Below, one piece after another: positions 32,757 to 41,591 of a DNA stretch of 64,000 bases (position 1 is the first letter of the stretch; each line of letters opens with the position of its first letter). The notes beneath the pieces were generated by a model. That model worked only from the letters and a program-made list of their open reading frames with translations, did not search any database and had not been told where the DNA came from. The translations under genes and the position numbers were made by a program. Source of the DNA: an uncultured Cocleimonas sp. (GTDB lineage: Bacteria > Pseudomonadota > Gammaproteobacteria > Thiotrichales > Thiotrichaceae). The stretch is taken from assembly GCF_947495625.1 (NCBI RefSeq), contig NZ_CANLZW010000022.1, forward strand, positions 18,135-82,134. Direction: 5' to 3'.

Positions 32757-34715
32757 ATGATAAACGCAGTAAAACAATTCTTTTTAAAGCGAACACGAAT
32801 GCAAAAGCGTTTATTCATACTTTTGCTCGATGCTTTATTCTTACCCATGCTTCTTTGGGCTTCATTATCATTAGGTAAAAATGAGGTAATGTTCCCACAT
32901 GCTGGTGAATGGTGGATTTTCCCATTAGCGTTAGCTATTTCATTTCCTGTTTTTATAAACTTTGGCTTGTACCGAGCGGTATTACGTTATTTTCGTAACC
33001 AAACGATATCCGCAATTTTACTCTCAACCTTAATAACGACCATTATCTGGGCGATTACGGTGAAAGTGACTGGTATGGCAGATTTGACCAAGTCTGGTGT
33101 AATTTTGTATTGGCTAAGCACCTTTACATTCATTGCCGGAAGTCGTTTACAGATTCAGCAATGGCTGTATGGGACCAATAACGATAATAAAACATCTAGG
33201 AAGCGTGTGTACATTTATGGTGCCGGGGAATCAGGTACTAAATTAGCCGCTTTATTAGATGGAGATCCAGCTTATGTCGTAGAAGGTTTCATTGATGATA
33301 ATGCATCGTTAAGAGGCTGGAATATGCTTGGTTTTGATGTGCAAAGTTATGATAAAACGGCTGCGACATTGATGAATGCTCCAGAAAACACTGAAGTAAT
33401 TATTGCCATGCCTTCGATAGATAGAGAGGAAAGGCAATTTATCATTGAAAGATTAGAACCCTTTCCGGTAAAGGTACGAATTATTCCTGCGATTGAAGAT
33501 TTCGCGAGTGGTAATTTTAGAGTATCCGATATCAAAGATATCGATATAGATGATTTGTTGGGTAGGGAGCCGGTAAGTCCTGATAAGCAGTTATTGCCTG
33601 CGAATATTCATGGTAAAACGGTATTAATTTCGGGAGCGGGAGGTTCGATTGGTTCTGAACTTTGTCGACAGGCGCTTAACTTAAGACCGAAGAAACTTGT
33701 ATTGCTCGAGCTGAGTGAGTTTGCCCTCTATAAAATCGAACAAGAACTGAATGAAATTTTGTCATCAGTGCATTTCAGTGTGGAAATTGAGAGAGTGTTA
33801 GGTTCAAGTGGAGATATAACGTTACTCGATAAGTTGTTTTCGAGAAATGAAATCCAGACGGTTTATCACGCTGCTGCTTATAAACATGTGCCATTGGTTG
33901 AAGAGAACTCAGTAGCTGGAATCAAAAACAATGTATTCGGTACTAAAACTTTGGCAGAGAAGTCTTTGGCATCGAAAGTAGAAACATTTATTTTGATCTC
34001 TACCGATAAAGCTGTTAGACCGACTAATGTGATGGGGTGTACCAAACGTATAGCGGAGATGGTGTTACAGTCATTAGCTAATAGCAAAAATTGTGAAACG
34101 ACTTTTTCTATGGTCAGATTTGGTAATGTTCTGGGTTCATCAGGGTCAGTCGTGCCTAAATTCAGGCAGCAAATAGCGGATGGTGGTCCAATCACTGTTA
34201 CACATAAAGAAATAACGCGTTACTTCATGTCAATTCCAGAAGCGGTTCAGCTTGTTATTCAAGCGGGAGCCATGGCTAAAGGCGGTGATGTTTTTGTTTT
34301 GGATATGGGTGAATCTGTAAAAATCACTGATCTGGCAACCAAAATGATTAGCTTGGCTGGTCTACAACTTAAAGATCAATATAACCCTGATGGAGACATC
34401 GAAGTTAAATATTCTGGTTTGCGTCCGGGTGAGAAATTATATGAAGAGTTGCTAATTGGCGATAATGTAAGTGGTACAAAACATAGTCGCATAATGCAGG
34501 CAAATGAAGAGTTTTTAAGTAAATCCCAGTTGGAAGTTCTTCTGAAAAACTTACAAAATACCTTAACTGACGATAACCTTGATGAGATTAAAAAATCACT
34601 AACCAAGATCGTAAGTGGCTACACACCTTGGGAAAACACTGCAAATAACGACTCAGCCATCAGCAATGATGACAAGGGTAAAGTGATTCCTATTAAGAAA
34701 AGTTACCCTGTATAA
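32757..34715 (+). CDS. UDP-HexNAc 4,6-dehydratase, CapD/PglF/WbpM type
   Basis: A 652-residue membrane protein. Four N-terminal TM helices (about 15-130), a first Rossmann-like domain (VYIYGAGESGTKLAALL) and a second catalytic SDR domain (VLISGAGGSIGSELCRQ). The PglF/WbpM-type segments AAYKHVPLVE and STDKAVRPTNVMGCTKR mark the active site. It should convert UDP-GlcNAc to the 4-keto-6-deoxy sugar. The ribosome site is poor and an alternative ATG lies at 32799. Third of the PglE/PglC/PglF-like trio. Confidence 0.92.
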   Translation: MINAVKQFFLKRTRMQKRLFILLLDALFLPMLLWASLSLGKNEVMFPHAGEWWIFPLALAISFPVFINFGLYRAVLRYFRNQTISAILLSTLITTIIWAITVKVTGMADLTKSGVILYWLSTFTFIAGSRLQIQQWLYGTNNDNKTSRKRVYIYGAGESGTKLAALLDGDPAYVVEGFIDDNASLRGWNMLGFDVQSYDKTAATLMNAPENTEVIIAMPSIDREERQFIIERLEPFPVKVRIIPAIEDFASGNFRVSDIKDIDIDDLLGREPVSPDKQLLPANIHGKTVLISGAGGSIGSELCRQALNLRPKKLVLLELSEFALYKIEQELNEILSSVHFSVEIERVLGSSGDITLLDKLFSRNEIQTVYHAAAYKHVPLVEENSVAGIKNNVFGTKTLAEKSLASKVETFILISTDKAVRPTNVMGCTKRIAEMVLQSLANSKNCETTFSMVRFGNVLGSSGSVVPKFRQQIADGGPITVTHKEITRYFMSIPEAVQLVIQAGAMAKGGDVFVLDMGESVKITDLATKMISLAGLQLKDQYNPDGDIEVKYSGLRPGEKLYEELLIGDNVSGTKHSRIMQANEEFLSKSQLEVLLKNLQNTLTDDNLDEIKKSLTKIVSGYTPWENTANNDSAISNDDKGKVIPIKKSYPV

Positions 34716-34731
34716 CTGAATGTTAAGAAAA

Positions 34732-34760
34732 AACGAGTCACATTTTTCTGTGTGCTCGTT
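34732..34760 (+). terminator. Stem-loop after the dehydratase gene
   Basis: AACGAG (34732-34737) pairs with CTCGTT (34755-34760), extended inwards by CACA/TGTG across a small internal loop. No T run follows, so termination is uncertain. Confidence 0.4.
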
Positions 34761-34847
34761 ATCGTAAGATGTTCCATCTATCCCTATTCTTTAAACTATA
34801 GTCGGTAATAGCTGTATATAAAACAGGGCTATCGTATTGTTCATCTT

Positions 34848-36536
34848 ATGATAAAAGGTGATTTACAATGCGTGCTGATTGGTCAGAATAAACCATTATA
34901 CTCTGAACTAGTAAGTACTCTAAGAGGGCAGGAAGCCCATTTTAGATTTAAACAGGTAGATAACTCCAAGAGAGCTATCATCAATAGTCTCAAGCGCTTG
35001 AGAAGCGCAAGTCTTGTGTTTATATCTGATGATGTACCATTCTCGTTGGAGAGTTTGTCTGATCTTGTCTGGCAATATGCCTCTGACAGTATCATCGTTA
35101 TTCTGACGAAGAAGACACAATCTCTTTCATTGAAGACACCTTATGATAATACTCAAATATCAAAGCTTCACTTCGACAAAGATAAAAAAGAAACTATTCT
35201 GCAGCTCCAGTTTCTCCTTCAAACAGCCTTTATAAAATCAGACTTCAGGAAGTGTAAAACACTACTGGGTATTTCTGAAAAACGTTGCCAATGGCTGGTA
35301 GATTCAAGCAGAGAAGCGATTGCTTTTATTTCAAGAGATCTACATCTTTACGCAAATAGAACTTACCTCAATCTTTTTCATTTGGACTCAATTCAAGAAT
35401 TGAGATCACTCTCTGTTAGAGATTTTATCTCGGAAGATGAGCATCGTCTATTTGATGGATTTCAAAATGATCAACTAAGAAAGCCAGACCTAAACCATTC
35501 ATTAGTGTTAACGATGAAAAAGAAGAATGGAGCAACTTTCAGAGCAAACACTTATCTAATACCAACAGTTTATAAAAGTAAAAAATGTTTACAATTCTGG
35601 GTTCGAGTAATGGGTGAAGTAGAAGACTCAAATCAAGTAAACTTAAGTGATTTCCCAGAATCTGAAAGTGTACCTAGCAAAGATACTGCAATTAAAAAGA
35701 AACAGGAAAAACGAGAACCCCCAAACCCTTTTGAGGTTTTATTGAAAAATGATAATGAAGGTAATTCTGAGACTATGAATACCAAACAAAAAAAGATCTA
35801 TACACCTGCGAGTTTACTAAAAGGAATTATTAACCGGAAAGAGGCTGTAATCTCTACTAGTAGCTTAAAGCGTTTAAAGAAAAATGAATTGAAATTCGAT
35901 AAATTCGATTCACATTATTTATTATCTTTGAAGGTGCCAATCGCTCAGAGAAAAGGTGTTGATGATATTCTGCAAGATCTCTCTGGGGCACGCTCACAAG
36001 AGGTCTGTTCCATTTTTTGGGATAAAGTGAAGCTTACTCGTCTTCTTCAAATTCTACTTAAGAAACGAAATGTAGAGCCAAATTTGATTGTAAGATTGAA
36101 TGGCGTGTCAGTGGCAGATAAACAATTTTTGGAGTGGTTGATTCCAGGACTAAGAAGATTAGGAATCAAATCATCTCATATTACTTTTTTGGTACCTTCG
36201 CAAGTAAGCGAAAAGCAGGCTAAAGCGACAATAGTTTTCGCTAATAAAGTTCGTGCGTTTAATTGCCAAATAGCTTTGGAAGGCTTTGCTGTCTCAAAAG
36301 ATTCCGTACAGTTGTTAAAGAGATTGCATCCTGAAATGGTGTCCTTGTCGTTGCCTTGGACAAGACAGATTCAAGGAAATGAAAATAGAGAAATAGGTTT
36401 GAGCAGTGTAATTAGACAACTTGAATCTAAAGATATCAAAGTAATCGCACCTTGTGGGTTTAGCATTGATATGAAAAAACTATTCATCCTATCGGGTGCT
36501 TCCTTCTGTCATGAAAGCTCTACTAAACATGGCTAA
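34848..36536 (+). CDS. FimX-like protein: REC-like, PAS and degenerate EAL domains
   Basis: A 562-residue cytosolic protein. Residues about 1-125 look like a divergent receiver fold. A PAS domain lies at about 145-260 (SREAIAFISRDLHLYANRTYLNLF). A charged linker follows (about 265-340). The end (about 400-555) follows the EAL-domain layout: LIVRLNGVSVADKQFLEWLIPGL, ITFLVPSQVSEKQA, FNCQIALEGFAVSKDS, LKRLHPEMVSLSL. EAL and the metal-binding acidic residues are missing, and there is no GGDEF. It therefore resembles FimX-type c-di-GMP effectors rather than a phosphodiesterase. Set inside the glycan genes. Confidence 0.75.
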   Translation: MIKGDLQCVLIGQNKPLYSELVSTLRGQEAHFRFKQVDNSKRAIINSLKRLRSASLVFISDDVPFSLESLSDLVWQYASDSIIVILTKKTQSLSLKTPYDNTQISKLHFDKDKKETILQLQFLLQTAFIKSDFRKCKTLLGISEKRCQWLVDSSREAIAFISRDLHLYANRTYLNLFHLDSIQELRSLSVRDFISEDEHRLFDGFQNDQLRKPDLNHSLVLTMKKKNGATFRANTYLIPTVYKSKKCLQFWVRVMGEVEDSNQVNLSDFPESESVPSKDTAIKKKQEKREPPNPFEVLLKNDNEGNSETMNTKQKKIYTPASLLKGIINRKEAVISTSSLKRLKKNELKFDKFDSHYLLSLKVPIAQRKGVDDILQDLSGARSQEVCSIFWDKVKLTRLLQILLKKRNVEPNLIVRLNGVSVADKQFLEWLIPGLRRLGIKSSHITFLVPSQVSEKQAKATIVFANKVRAFNCQIALEGFAVSKDSVQLLKRLHPEMVSLSLPWTRQIQGNENREIGLSSVIRQLESKDIKVIAPCGFSIDMKKLFILSGASFCHESSTKHG

Positions 36537-36674
36537 TAAATGTACAATTAACAGGTAACATTATTTTCATATGACTTAATACTAATTGAATGTTGGCGCA
36601 TTTCCAGTTTAATAACTAAAATAATACAAGTGAATCAACTATTTAAAATAAAATTATCCATAAAAAACCTCCTT

Positions 36675-36690
36675 AAAGTAGGGGGGTGTC
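36675..36690 (+). repeat. Dispersed repeat copy L overlapping a ribosome binding site
   Basis: AAAGTAGGGGGGTGTC, preceded by AAAAAACCTCCTT, ends one base before the ATG at 36692. The AGGGGGG run lies at Shine-Dalgarno distance (about 6 bases), so the repeat apparently supplies the ribosome site. CCTCCT could pair with AGGGGG and mask it. Confidence 0.82.
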
Positions 36691-36691
36691 T

Positions 36692-37816
36692 ATGAGTTTA
36701 TCAATACGTGTTATCGACACTGATTCTGGTTTTTCCGATATTCAAAAAGACTGGGATACTTTGTACGATAATTGCAATGCCGCTTCAATCTTCTCTAGTT
36801 GGGACTGGATGCATACCTGGTGGGAAGTTTTTAAAGAAACTCTCAAATCAGAATTATTTATTGTTTGTTTGTATGACCAGGATAATCTGGTTGGGTTAGC
36901 TCCTTTTCATATCGTATCTACATTTCCAAAGTCATGGATTCAGGGTAAAACACTTTGTTTTATCGGATCTGGTGAAGAGAAGAAGGATATGATAGTTACC
37001 CAGTTTAACGATTTTATCGTTGCAGATGGTTATCAAGATCAGATGGTTGATCAAATGTCTTATTACCTAGAGAATGCTTCTAATAAATGGAGTTTCGCAG
37101 ACTTCGAGTTTCTTCTAAAAAATTCTTTAATAGCTAAATGTTTTTCAACTGCGGACACAAAAATTATCAAAGAAGAAGTGCATTATGGTGTTCGCTTTAC
37201 TGTCTCTGGGATGACAGATTTCGAGCAATATCAGTCTAAAATGGGTAAGCGCTGGAAAAAAATGTTTGCCAAAAAAAGTCGCATTTTATCTAGAGATGGT
37301 GAAGTCACAACAAAAGTCACTGAAGATTCTCAATCCATTGATGAGCTATTTGATCTTCTGTCAAAAATGCATAGTTCTCGCTGGAATGATAGAACAAAAC
37401 TAAATATATTTGATTCTAAGATTTTTAGAGACTTTCACTTAAAAGCATTAAAATGTTTAGTGCCTAAAGGTAAAGCATTTATCAAAACACTGTATTTAGA
37501 TGAGATGCCATTAGCAACATATTACTGTTTTGTCGATAAGGGAGTGATTCATTATTACCAAAGTGGATTTTATTCTGAAAATGCAAATCGTTATTCTCCT
37601 TTATTTATTCTGGTATGTAATGAAATCGGTGAGTCGATAAAAAATAATCAGGTTTTTGATTTTATGTTTTCTGATGCGGGTGATTCTTATAAAAAAGAAC
37701 AATATGCCGCTGAAACTGAGCCAATGTATCGATTAAGGTGGTCACCCCATAAATATCGATTTACCCTTTTTAATATCGCTAAATTTATCCAGTTGAAAAT
37801 ACTTAAAGTCGATTGA
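36692..37816 (+). CDS. GNAT-family acetyltransferase (BioF2/CelD-like)
   Basis: About 374 residues with the double-GNAT layout of Acetyltransf_6 (FemAB-like) proteins that occur in exopolysaccharide loci. Visible segments are SSWDWMHTWWEVFK at the N-terminus, a central KRWKKMFAKKSRIL basic helix and the acyl-CoA fold region (FDFMFSDAGDSYKKEQYAAE near the C-terminus). A GTG at 36686 is a possible start, but ATG 36692 has the better-placed AGGGGGG, derived from a dispersed repeat. It may supply the N- or O-acetylation step of the glycan; this is inference. Confidence 0.82.
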   Translation: MSLSIRVIDTDSGFSDIQKDWDTLYDNCNAASIFSSWDWMHTWWEVFKETLKSELFIVCLYDQDNLVGLAPFHIVSTFPKSWIQGKTLCFIGSGEEKKDMIVTQFNDFIVADGYQDQMVDQMSYYLENASNKWSFADFEFLLKNSLIAKCFSTADTKIIKEEVHYGVRFTVSGMTDFEQYQSKMGKRWKKMFAKKSRILSRDGEVTTKVTEDSQSIDELFDLLSKMHSSRWNDRTKLNIFDSKIFRDFHLKALKCLVPKGKAFIKTLYLDEMPLATYYCFVDKGVIHYYQSGFYSENANRYSPLFILVCNEIGESIKNNQVFDFMFSDAGDSYKKEQYAAETEPMYRLRWSPHKYRFTLFNIAKFIQLKILKVD

Positions 37817-37889
37817 GTTACTATAAATAAATTGAACAATAAGACACATACAGTCACAAAATAACTAAAAATAATATAAAGAGACAATT

Positions 37890-38996
37890 ATGCACATCGT
37901 ACATGTAATAGAGCCAATGGAACATGGTGTTTTCATTTGGGTAGTAGATATGTCAAACCGTTTAGTAGAAGACGGTTATAAGGTAACGGTTCTACATTCT
38001 ATACGTGAGCATACTCCTCCAAACTGGCGAGAAATGTTTGATCCGCGTGTGGAATTAATTCATGTGCAAATGAGCCGCTCAATTGACCCAGTGATGGATG
38101 TTAAAGCACTGATAGGCCTCACTAAAAATATCAAACGTATCAATCCGGATATTATTCATACGCATTCCTCTAAAGGTGGTTTTTTAGCCAGAGCTGCAGG
38201 ATTTATGCTGAGAAAAAATAAGCGATTACTATACACTTCACATGCGATTCATTACCCCTTAATTGAACAACCTATTAAGCGAAAACTGTATAAATACTTT
38301 GAGCATATTGGTTATTGGTTAGGTGGAACAATCGTGGCCTGTGGAAAAGAGGAATATGAAATTATTCGCAAAGACATAACCAATGGTAGTGGAAAGCGTT
38401 TAATCCGAATAAGCAACGGTATTGATACTGTTCAGTTAACACCTAAAGACTATTCTGTTAAAAACGAGAAGGTTAAGGTTGGAGTTGTAGGTCGAATTTC
38501 TTTACAAAAAGCACCATGGGTTTTTGCCGCTATTGCTGACAAAGTTAATAAGAAAAGAAACGATGTCGAATTTATCTGGATTGGTGGTGGAGAAAAAGAT
38601 GATGTTGAGATGCTCAATAAAGCAGGTGTTGAAGTCACGGGTATGCTTGATAGAAGTGACGCATTAAAGTTGATTCCATCTCTGGATATTTACTTTCAGA
38701 CTTCAGCCTATGAAGGGCTATCTCTAGCTTTACTAGAAGCGCAGGCTTCAGGTATTCCTGCAATAGTGACAAAGATCCCAGGCAATGATGAAGTGGTTCA
38801 ACATGGTGTAACAGGTTATGTTGGAGAAGACGAAGAAGCTCTAATGACTCATCTGGAAGAATTAATTGATTCACCAGAAAAAAGAGAAGAAATGGGACAT
38901 AACTCAAAAGAACATACTGAAGAACATTTCTCTTTAACTGCGATGGCGGATCAATACAAAGCGGAATACCAAAAAATGGTCGATGCTAATAGTTAA
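37890..38996 (+). CDS. GT4-family glycosyltransferase
   Basis: A 368-residue GT-B enzyme. The N-terminal half has DIIHTHSSKGGFLARAAG. The C-terminal half has VGVVGRISLQKAPWVF, a nucleotide-sugar site, and the GT4 EX7E-like motif TSAYEGLSLALLEAQASGIPAIVT. It would extend the lipid-linked glycan started by the PglC-like transferase. The start has a GAGACA site. It is the last plus-strand gene of the cluster; a very long hairpin (39066-39119) follows. Confidence 0.92.
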   Translation: MHIVHVIEPMEHGVFIWVVDMSNRLVEDGYKVTVLHSIREHTPPNWREMFDPRVELIHVQMSRSIDPVMDVKALIGLTKNIKRINPDIIHTHSSKGGFLARAAGFMLRKNKRLLYTSHAIHYPLIEQPIKRKLYKYFEHIGYWLGGTIVACGKEEYEIIRKDITNGSGKRLIRISNGIDTVQLTPKDYSVKNEKVKVGVVGRISLQKAPWVFAAIADKVNKKRNDVEFIWIGGGEKDDVEMLNKAGVEVTGMLDRSDALKLIPSLDIYFQTSAYEGLSLALLEAQASGIPAIVTKIPGNDEVVQHGVTGYVGEDEEALMTHLEELIDSPEKREEMGHNSKEHTEEHFSLTAMADQYKAEYQKMVDANS

Positions 38997-39065
38997 ATAA
39001 GAGCTTGGTTTAATAACCAAGAAAGCCTAGTTCGGTTAGAGATTCTAAAGAGATTTTACTAGCAT

Positions 39066-39119
39066 ACTAAACAGACATAAAAAAACACCCGTATGGGTGT
39101 TTTTTTATGTCTGTTTAGT
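39066..39119. terminator. Perfect 25-bp bidirectional terminator hairpin
   Basis: The arm at 39066-39090 is perfectly complementary to 39095-39119, around the loop GTAT. The core is AACACCC/GGGTGTT with a 7-A and a 7-T tract inside the stem. It lies between the convergent glycosyltransferase and polysaccharide deacetylase genes. Confidence 0.95.
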
Positions 39120-39132
39120 TGCTTCTTTCGTC

Positions 39133-40053
39133 TTATGAAGAGAAAGAGGTTTTAGCAACGATATTGTCATGGCTTATTCCAGAATGATCGTGCTCAATAT
39201 CATCTAAGTTACTCTTGGTATTCTGTGGAATAGAAGATGATGACTCGCTGTAATATTCTTGTTCAAAAGATGTAAATTCATAATCAGTGAACAATCTGTG
39301 TAGTTTCTTCTCAACTGTATTTCTGCCAACAAACTGAGAAAGTCTCCACTTTAAAGGTATGTGTTTACCTTCGCCTTTAATTGCAGCAAGCTCTTCTGTA
39401 TCAATTTCATAAGGATGCATATAGAACACAGCACGATCTTGATTCAGCTTTTTGCTTAAATGTTTGGTAAGGAAATAGGGTGTTACTCTGAAATACCCGC
39501 CGCCAAAAAACGGAAGTTTAGAATTTCCTATTTTCATATAACTTAAGTAATGTTCATTCAGATGATACTTGTTAAATATCTTCAAAGAATATTCTTTCTC
39601 AATCCCATATTTGATCACTTTCATTGGGAATAATGAAGAATCATATTTTAAACCATTCTCTGCAAGGGCTTCGCAATACCATTCGAAAAGATATTCACGA
39701 ATGGAAAAATCAGGCGCACGAAAACCAATGACTTTCTTGCCAACAATGTCTTCAAGAAGCTTTACAGAATTGCCGACATCTTTCTTAACTTGCTTCGGTG
39801 AAAGGTTAAATATTGAATGGTGATGATAGCCATGAGAGGCTACTTCGTGTCCAGCATCTGCAATTCTTCGAATAAGATTAGGGTGTTTTTCGGCAACATT
39901 TCCTAAAATGAAAAATGTACCTTTTTGCTCGTATTCGTCGAGCAAATCTAATATGCGCGATGTGCTATTCAGGACTCGATCAGATACAGGATTATTATTA
40001 TCCAGTACCGACTGAGTCCAGTCTTCAACATCTATTGAGTAAATCATATTCAC
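39133..40053 (-). CDS. Polysaccharide deacetylase, PEP-CTERM/XrtA-associated type
   Basis: A 306-residue NodB-fold carbohydrate esterase. The N-terminus IYSIDVEDW gives the catalytic and metal Asp residues. The metal histidines lie in ASHGYHHHSI, and RAPDFSI is the next motif. A DUF3473-like C-terminal segment (GGYFRVTPYFLTK, YMHPYEIDTEE) is typical of the family found with exosortase or EPS clusters. No signal peptide is seen. It is convergent to the glycan genes and probably acts on the same polymer. Confidence 0.88.
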   Translation of the reverse strand: MNMIYSIDVEDWTQSVLDNNNPVSDRVLNSTSRILDLLDEYEQKGTFFILGNVAEKHPNLIRRIADAGHEVASHGYHHHSIFNLSPKQVKKDVGNSVKLLEDIVGKKVIGFRAPDFSIREYLFEWYCEALAENGLKYDSSLFPMKVIKYGIEKEYSLKIFNKYHLNEHYLSYMKIGNSKLPFFGGGYFRVTPYFLTKHLSKKLNQDRAVFYMHPYEIDTEELAAIKGEGKHIPLKWRLSQFVGRNTVEKKLHRLFTDYEFTSFEQEYYSESSSSIPQNTKSNLDDIEHDHSGISHDNIVAKTSFSS

Positions 40054-40383
40054 TACCTAATTTTTATTTTTAATGTGTACGTTTGCATGATAAACATATC
40101 TACAGTTGACTTGGTTTTAATCCACTTTAATGGTCTAGTATTGACGATGAAGTGCATTTCATTTGTTATTAAATGCAGATTGCTAATTATTTTATCAATT
40201 AGCTTAATCTCTAAATTAAGTGGAAATCTGTAGTACATATTGGTTAAGTATCCGTTTTTCTTTCGTTTTATCTACACATCATGTATTCTTCGCAGCTGTT
40301 GAAGAACTGGGTGTTATGGATAAAATATTCTTAAAACCTAAGCTCATACATATCAAGACATGTATAGCTAATTGTTCATATAT
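40054..40383. other. Intergenic region upstream of tRNA-Pro, two hairpins
   Basis: A 330-bp gap. Two 7-bp stems, TGCATTT/AAATGCA (40153-40159/40171-40177) and GCTAATT/AATTAGC (40182-40188/40197-40203), stand next to each other. A candidate tRNA promoter is at 40299-40326. No coding sequence seen. Confidence 0.5.
40299..40326 (+). promoter_or_regulatory. Candidate sigma70 promoter of tRNA-Pro
   Basis: TTGAAG (40299-40304), 16-bp spacer, TAAAAT (40321-40326), about 58 bp before the tRNA. Plausible by spacing; untested. Confidence 0.4.
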
Positions 40384-40460
40384 CGGGGTGTAGCGCAGTC
40401 TGGTAGCGCACCACACTGGGGGTGTGGTGGTCGTCAGTTCGAATCTGGCCACCCCGACCA
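40384..40460 (+). tRNA. tRNA-Pro (anticodon GGG)
   Basis: A 77-nt cloverleaf. Acceptor stem CGGGGTG/CACCCCG, D arm GCGC...GCGC, and anticodon stem CCACA/TGTGG with loop CTGGGGG giving anticodon GGG at 40418-40420. The T loop is TTCGAAT and CCA is encoded. It reads proline CCC/CCU codons. Gene start 40476 follows 15 bp later. Confidence 0.97.
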
Positions 40461-40475
40461 ATTCTCACGAGAAAT

Positions 40476-41591
40476 ATGTCTCCTAAACCTCAAATCCATC
40501 TTTCTATTCCCGCTTTATTTGAGCCCTTGGAATTGTGGAATAAAGATTTCAGATTTGAAGTAACTTCTAACTATCTCTCACTGCTTCTTACATCATTAGA
40601 GTTTGTCCACGTTCAAAAGGTTCATGGTCTATCTGCTTGTTTTTTTAGCAGTCTAGGGTTCAATGACACTGAAATTCCCGCGGCGCATTATAGAGCTTTA
40701 GCTCATCGAAACAACCTTTTAGATGCAACATTAAATAATCAGAAAAATGCGATACTTTGCGCAGATCCTGTGCATTTTGAAGTAGGTATGAGTGATGTCA
40801 CACTCACTGAAATTATCTCTGACCTTAGTGAAGCTGAAGCTCAAGAGATATTAGATTTACTCAATCAGCATTTTCATCAGGATGGATTGCAGTTTTTTTA
40901 TGGTAACAATCAGCACTGGTATGTCACTTTTCCAAAAAGTGAATCCATCAAAACTACGCCTTTAGAAGCAGTGTTAAATAAAAACATAGTAGGTTTACTT
41001 CCCGTTAGTGAACAAAGAAACTGGCAACAAATTCAAAATGAAATTCAAATGCTACTGCATAGCTCTGAACTGAATAATCAAAGAGAGATAGCAGGTTTGA
41101 CTAGCTTAAATAGTTTATGGTTTTGGGGTGGGGGAAAGCCTGAGTCAATTAAATCAGACTATGAAAAAATATTCTCAAATGACGTTCCAGAAAATAATGA
41201 AATAAAAGGTGAAATGTTTGCCCAAGCTGCGAATTGTGATTGGCAAAAATTACCTCAAAATGGCAGAGAGCTTATAAACCAACTAAAAAATCAGGGGCAA
41301 CGGACTGGCAAATTTTACATTTTGCTAGATCAACTTCAGCAGCCAGTTAGAGAAGAAAATCTAGATGCTTATCAACGTGTGTTTACGCATATTGATGAGG
41401 ATTACATAAAACCATTGATGCATGCATGGAAGAAGAATCAAATAGATTTAGTGATTGATGACGCTGATGGAAGCCTGATTCGACCGCTTAAAACACCTGT
41501 CTGGAGTTTCTGGAAACAACCGCAACCACTTTCTAATATCGCAGCGAGAATTAATCAGCAAAAAAACAAAGTTAGGATAAGATTAATATGA
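40476..41591 (+). CDS. RpfE-like conserved protein (COG4255 type)
   Basis: About 371 residues, cytosolic. Features recalled from the family found upstream of recJ (RpfE in Xanthomonas, often loosely annotated as phosphoglycerate mutase): HYRALAHRNN near residue 70, ILCADPVHFEVGMSDV, WYVTFP, GLTSLNSLWFWGGGKP and the C-terminal WSFWKQPQPL. A start within the tRNA is rejected; ATG 40476 is the first after it. The stop overlaps recJ by 4 bp (ATGA). Biochemical role unknown. Confidence 0.8.
   Translation: MSPKPQIHLSIPALFEPLELWNKDFRFEVTSNYLSLLLTSLEFVHVQKVHGLSACFFSSLGFNDTEIPAAHYRALAHRNNLLDATLNNQKNAILCADPVHFEVGMSDVTLTEIISDLSEAEAQEILDLLNQHFHQDGLQFFYGNNQHWYVTFPKSESIKTTPLEAVLNKNIVGLLPVSEQRNWQQIQNEIQMLLHSSELNNQREIAGLTSLNSLWFWGGGKPESIKSDYEKIFSNDVPENNEIKGEMFAQAANCDWQKLPQNGRELINQLKNQGQRTGKFYILLDQLQQPVREENLDAYQRVFTHIDEDYIKPLMHAWKKNQIDLVIDDADGSLIRPLKTPVWSFWKQPQPLSNIAARINQQKNKVRIRLI

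Noticed and set aside
40422..40475. N-terminal extension of the RpfE-like protein starting inside the tRNA-Pro gene
   Set aside because: It would overlap the tRNA and encode residues dictated by tRNA sequence; ATG 40476 is the first sensible start.
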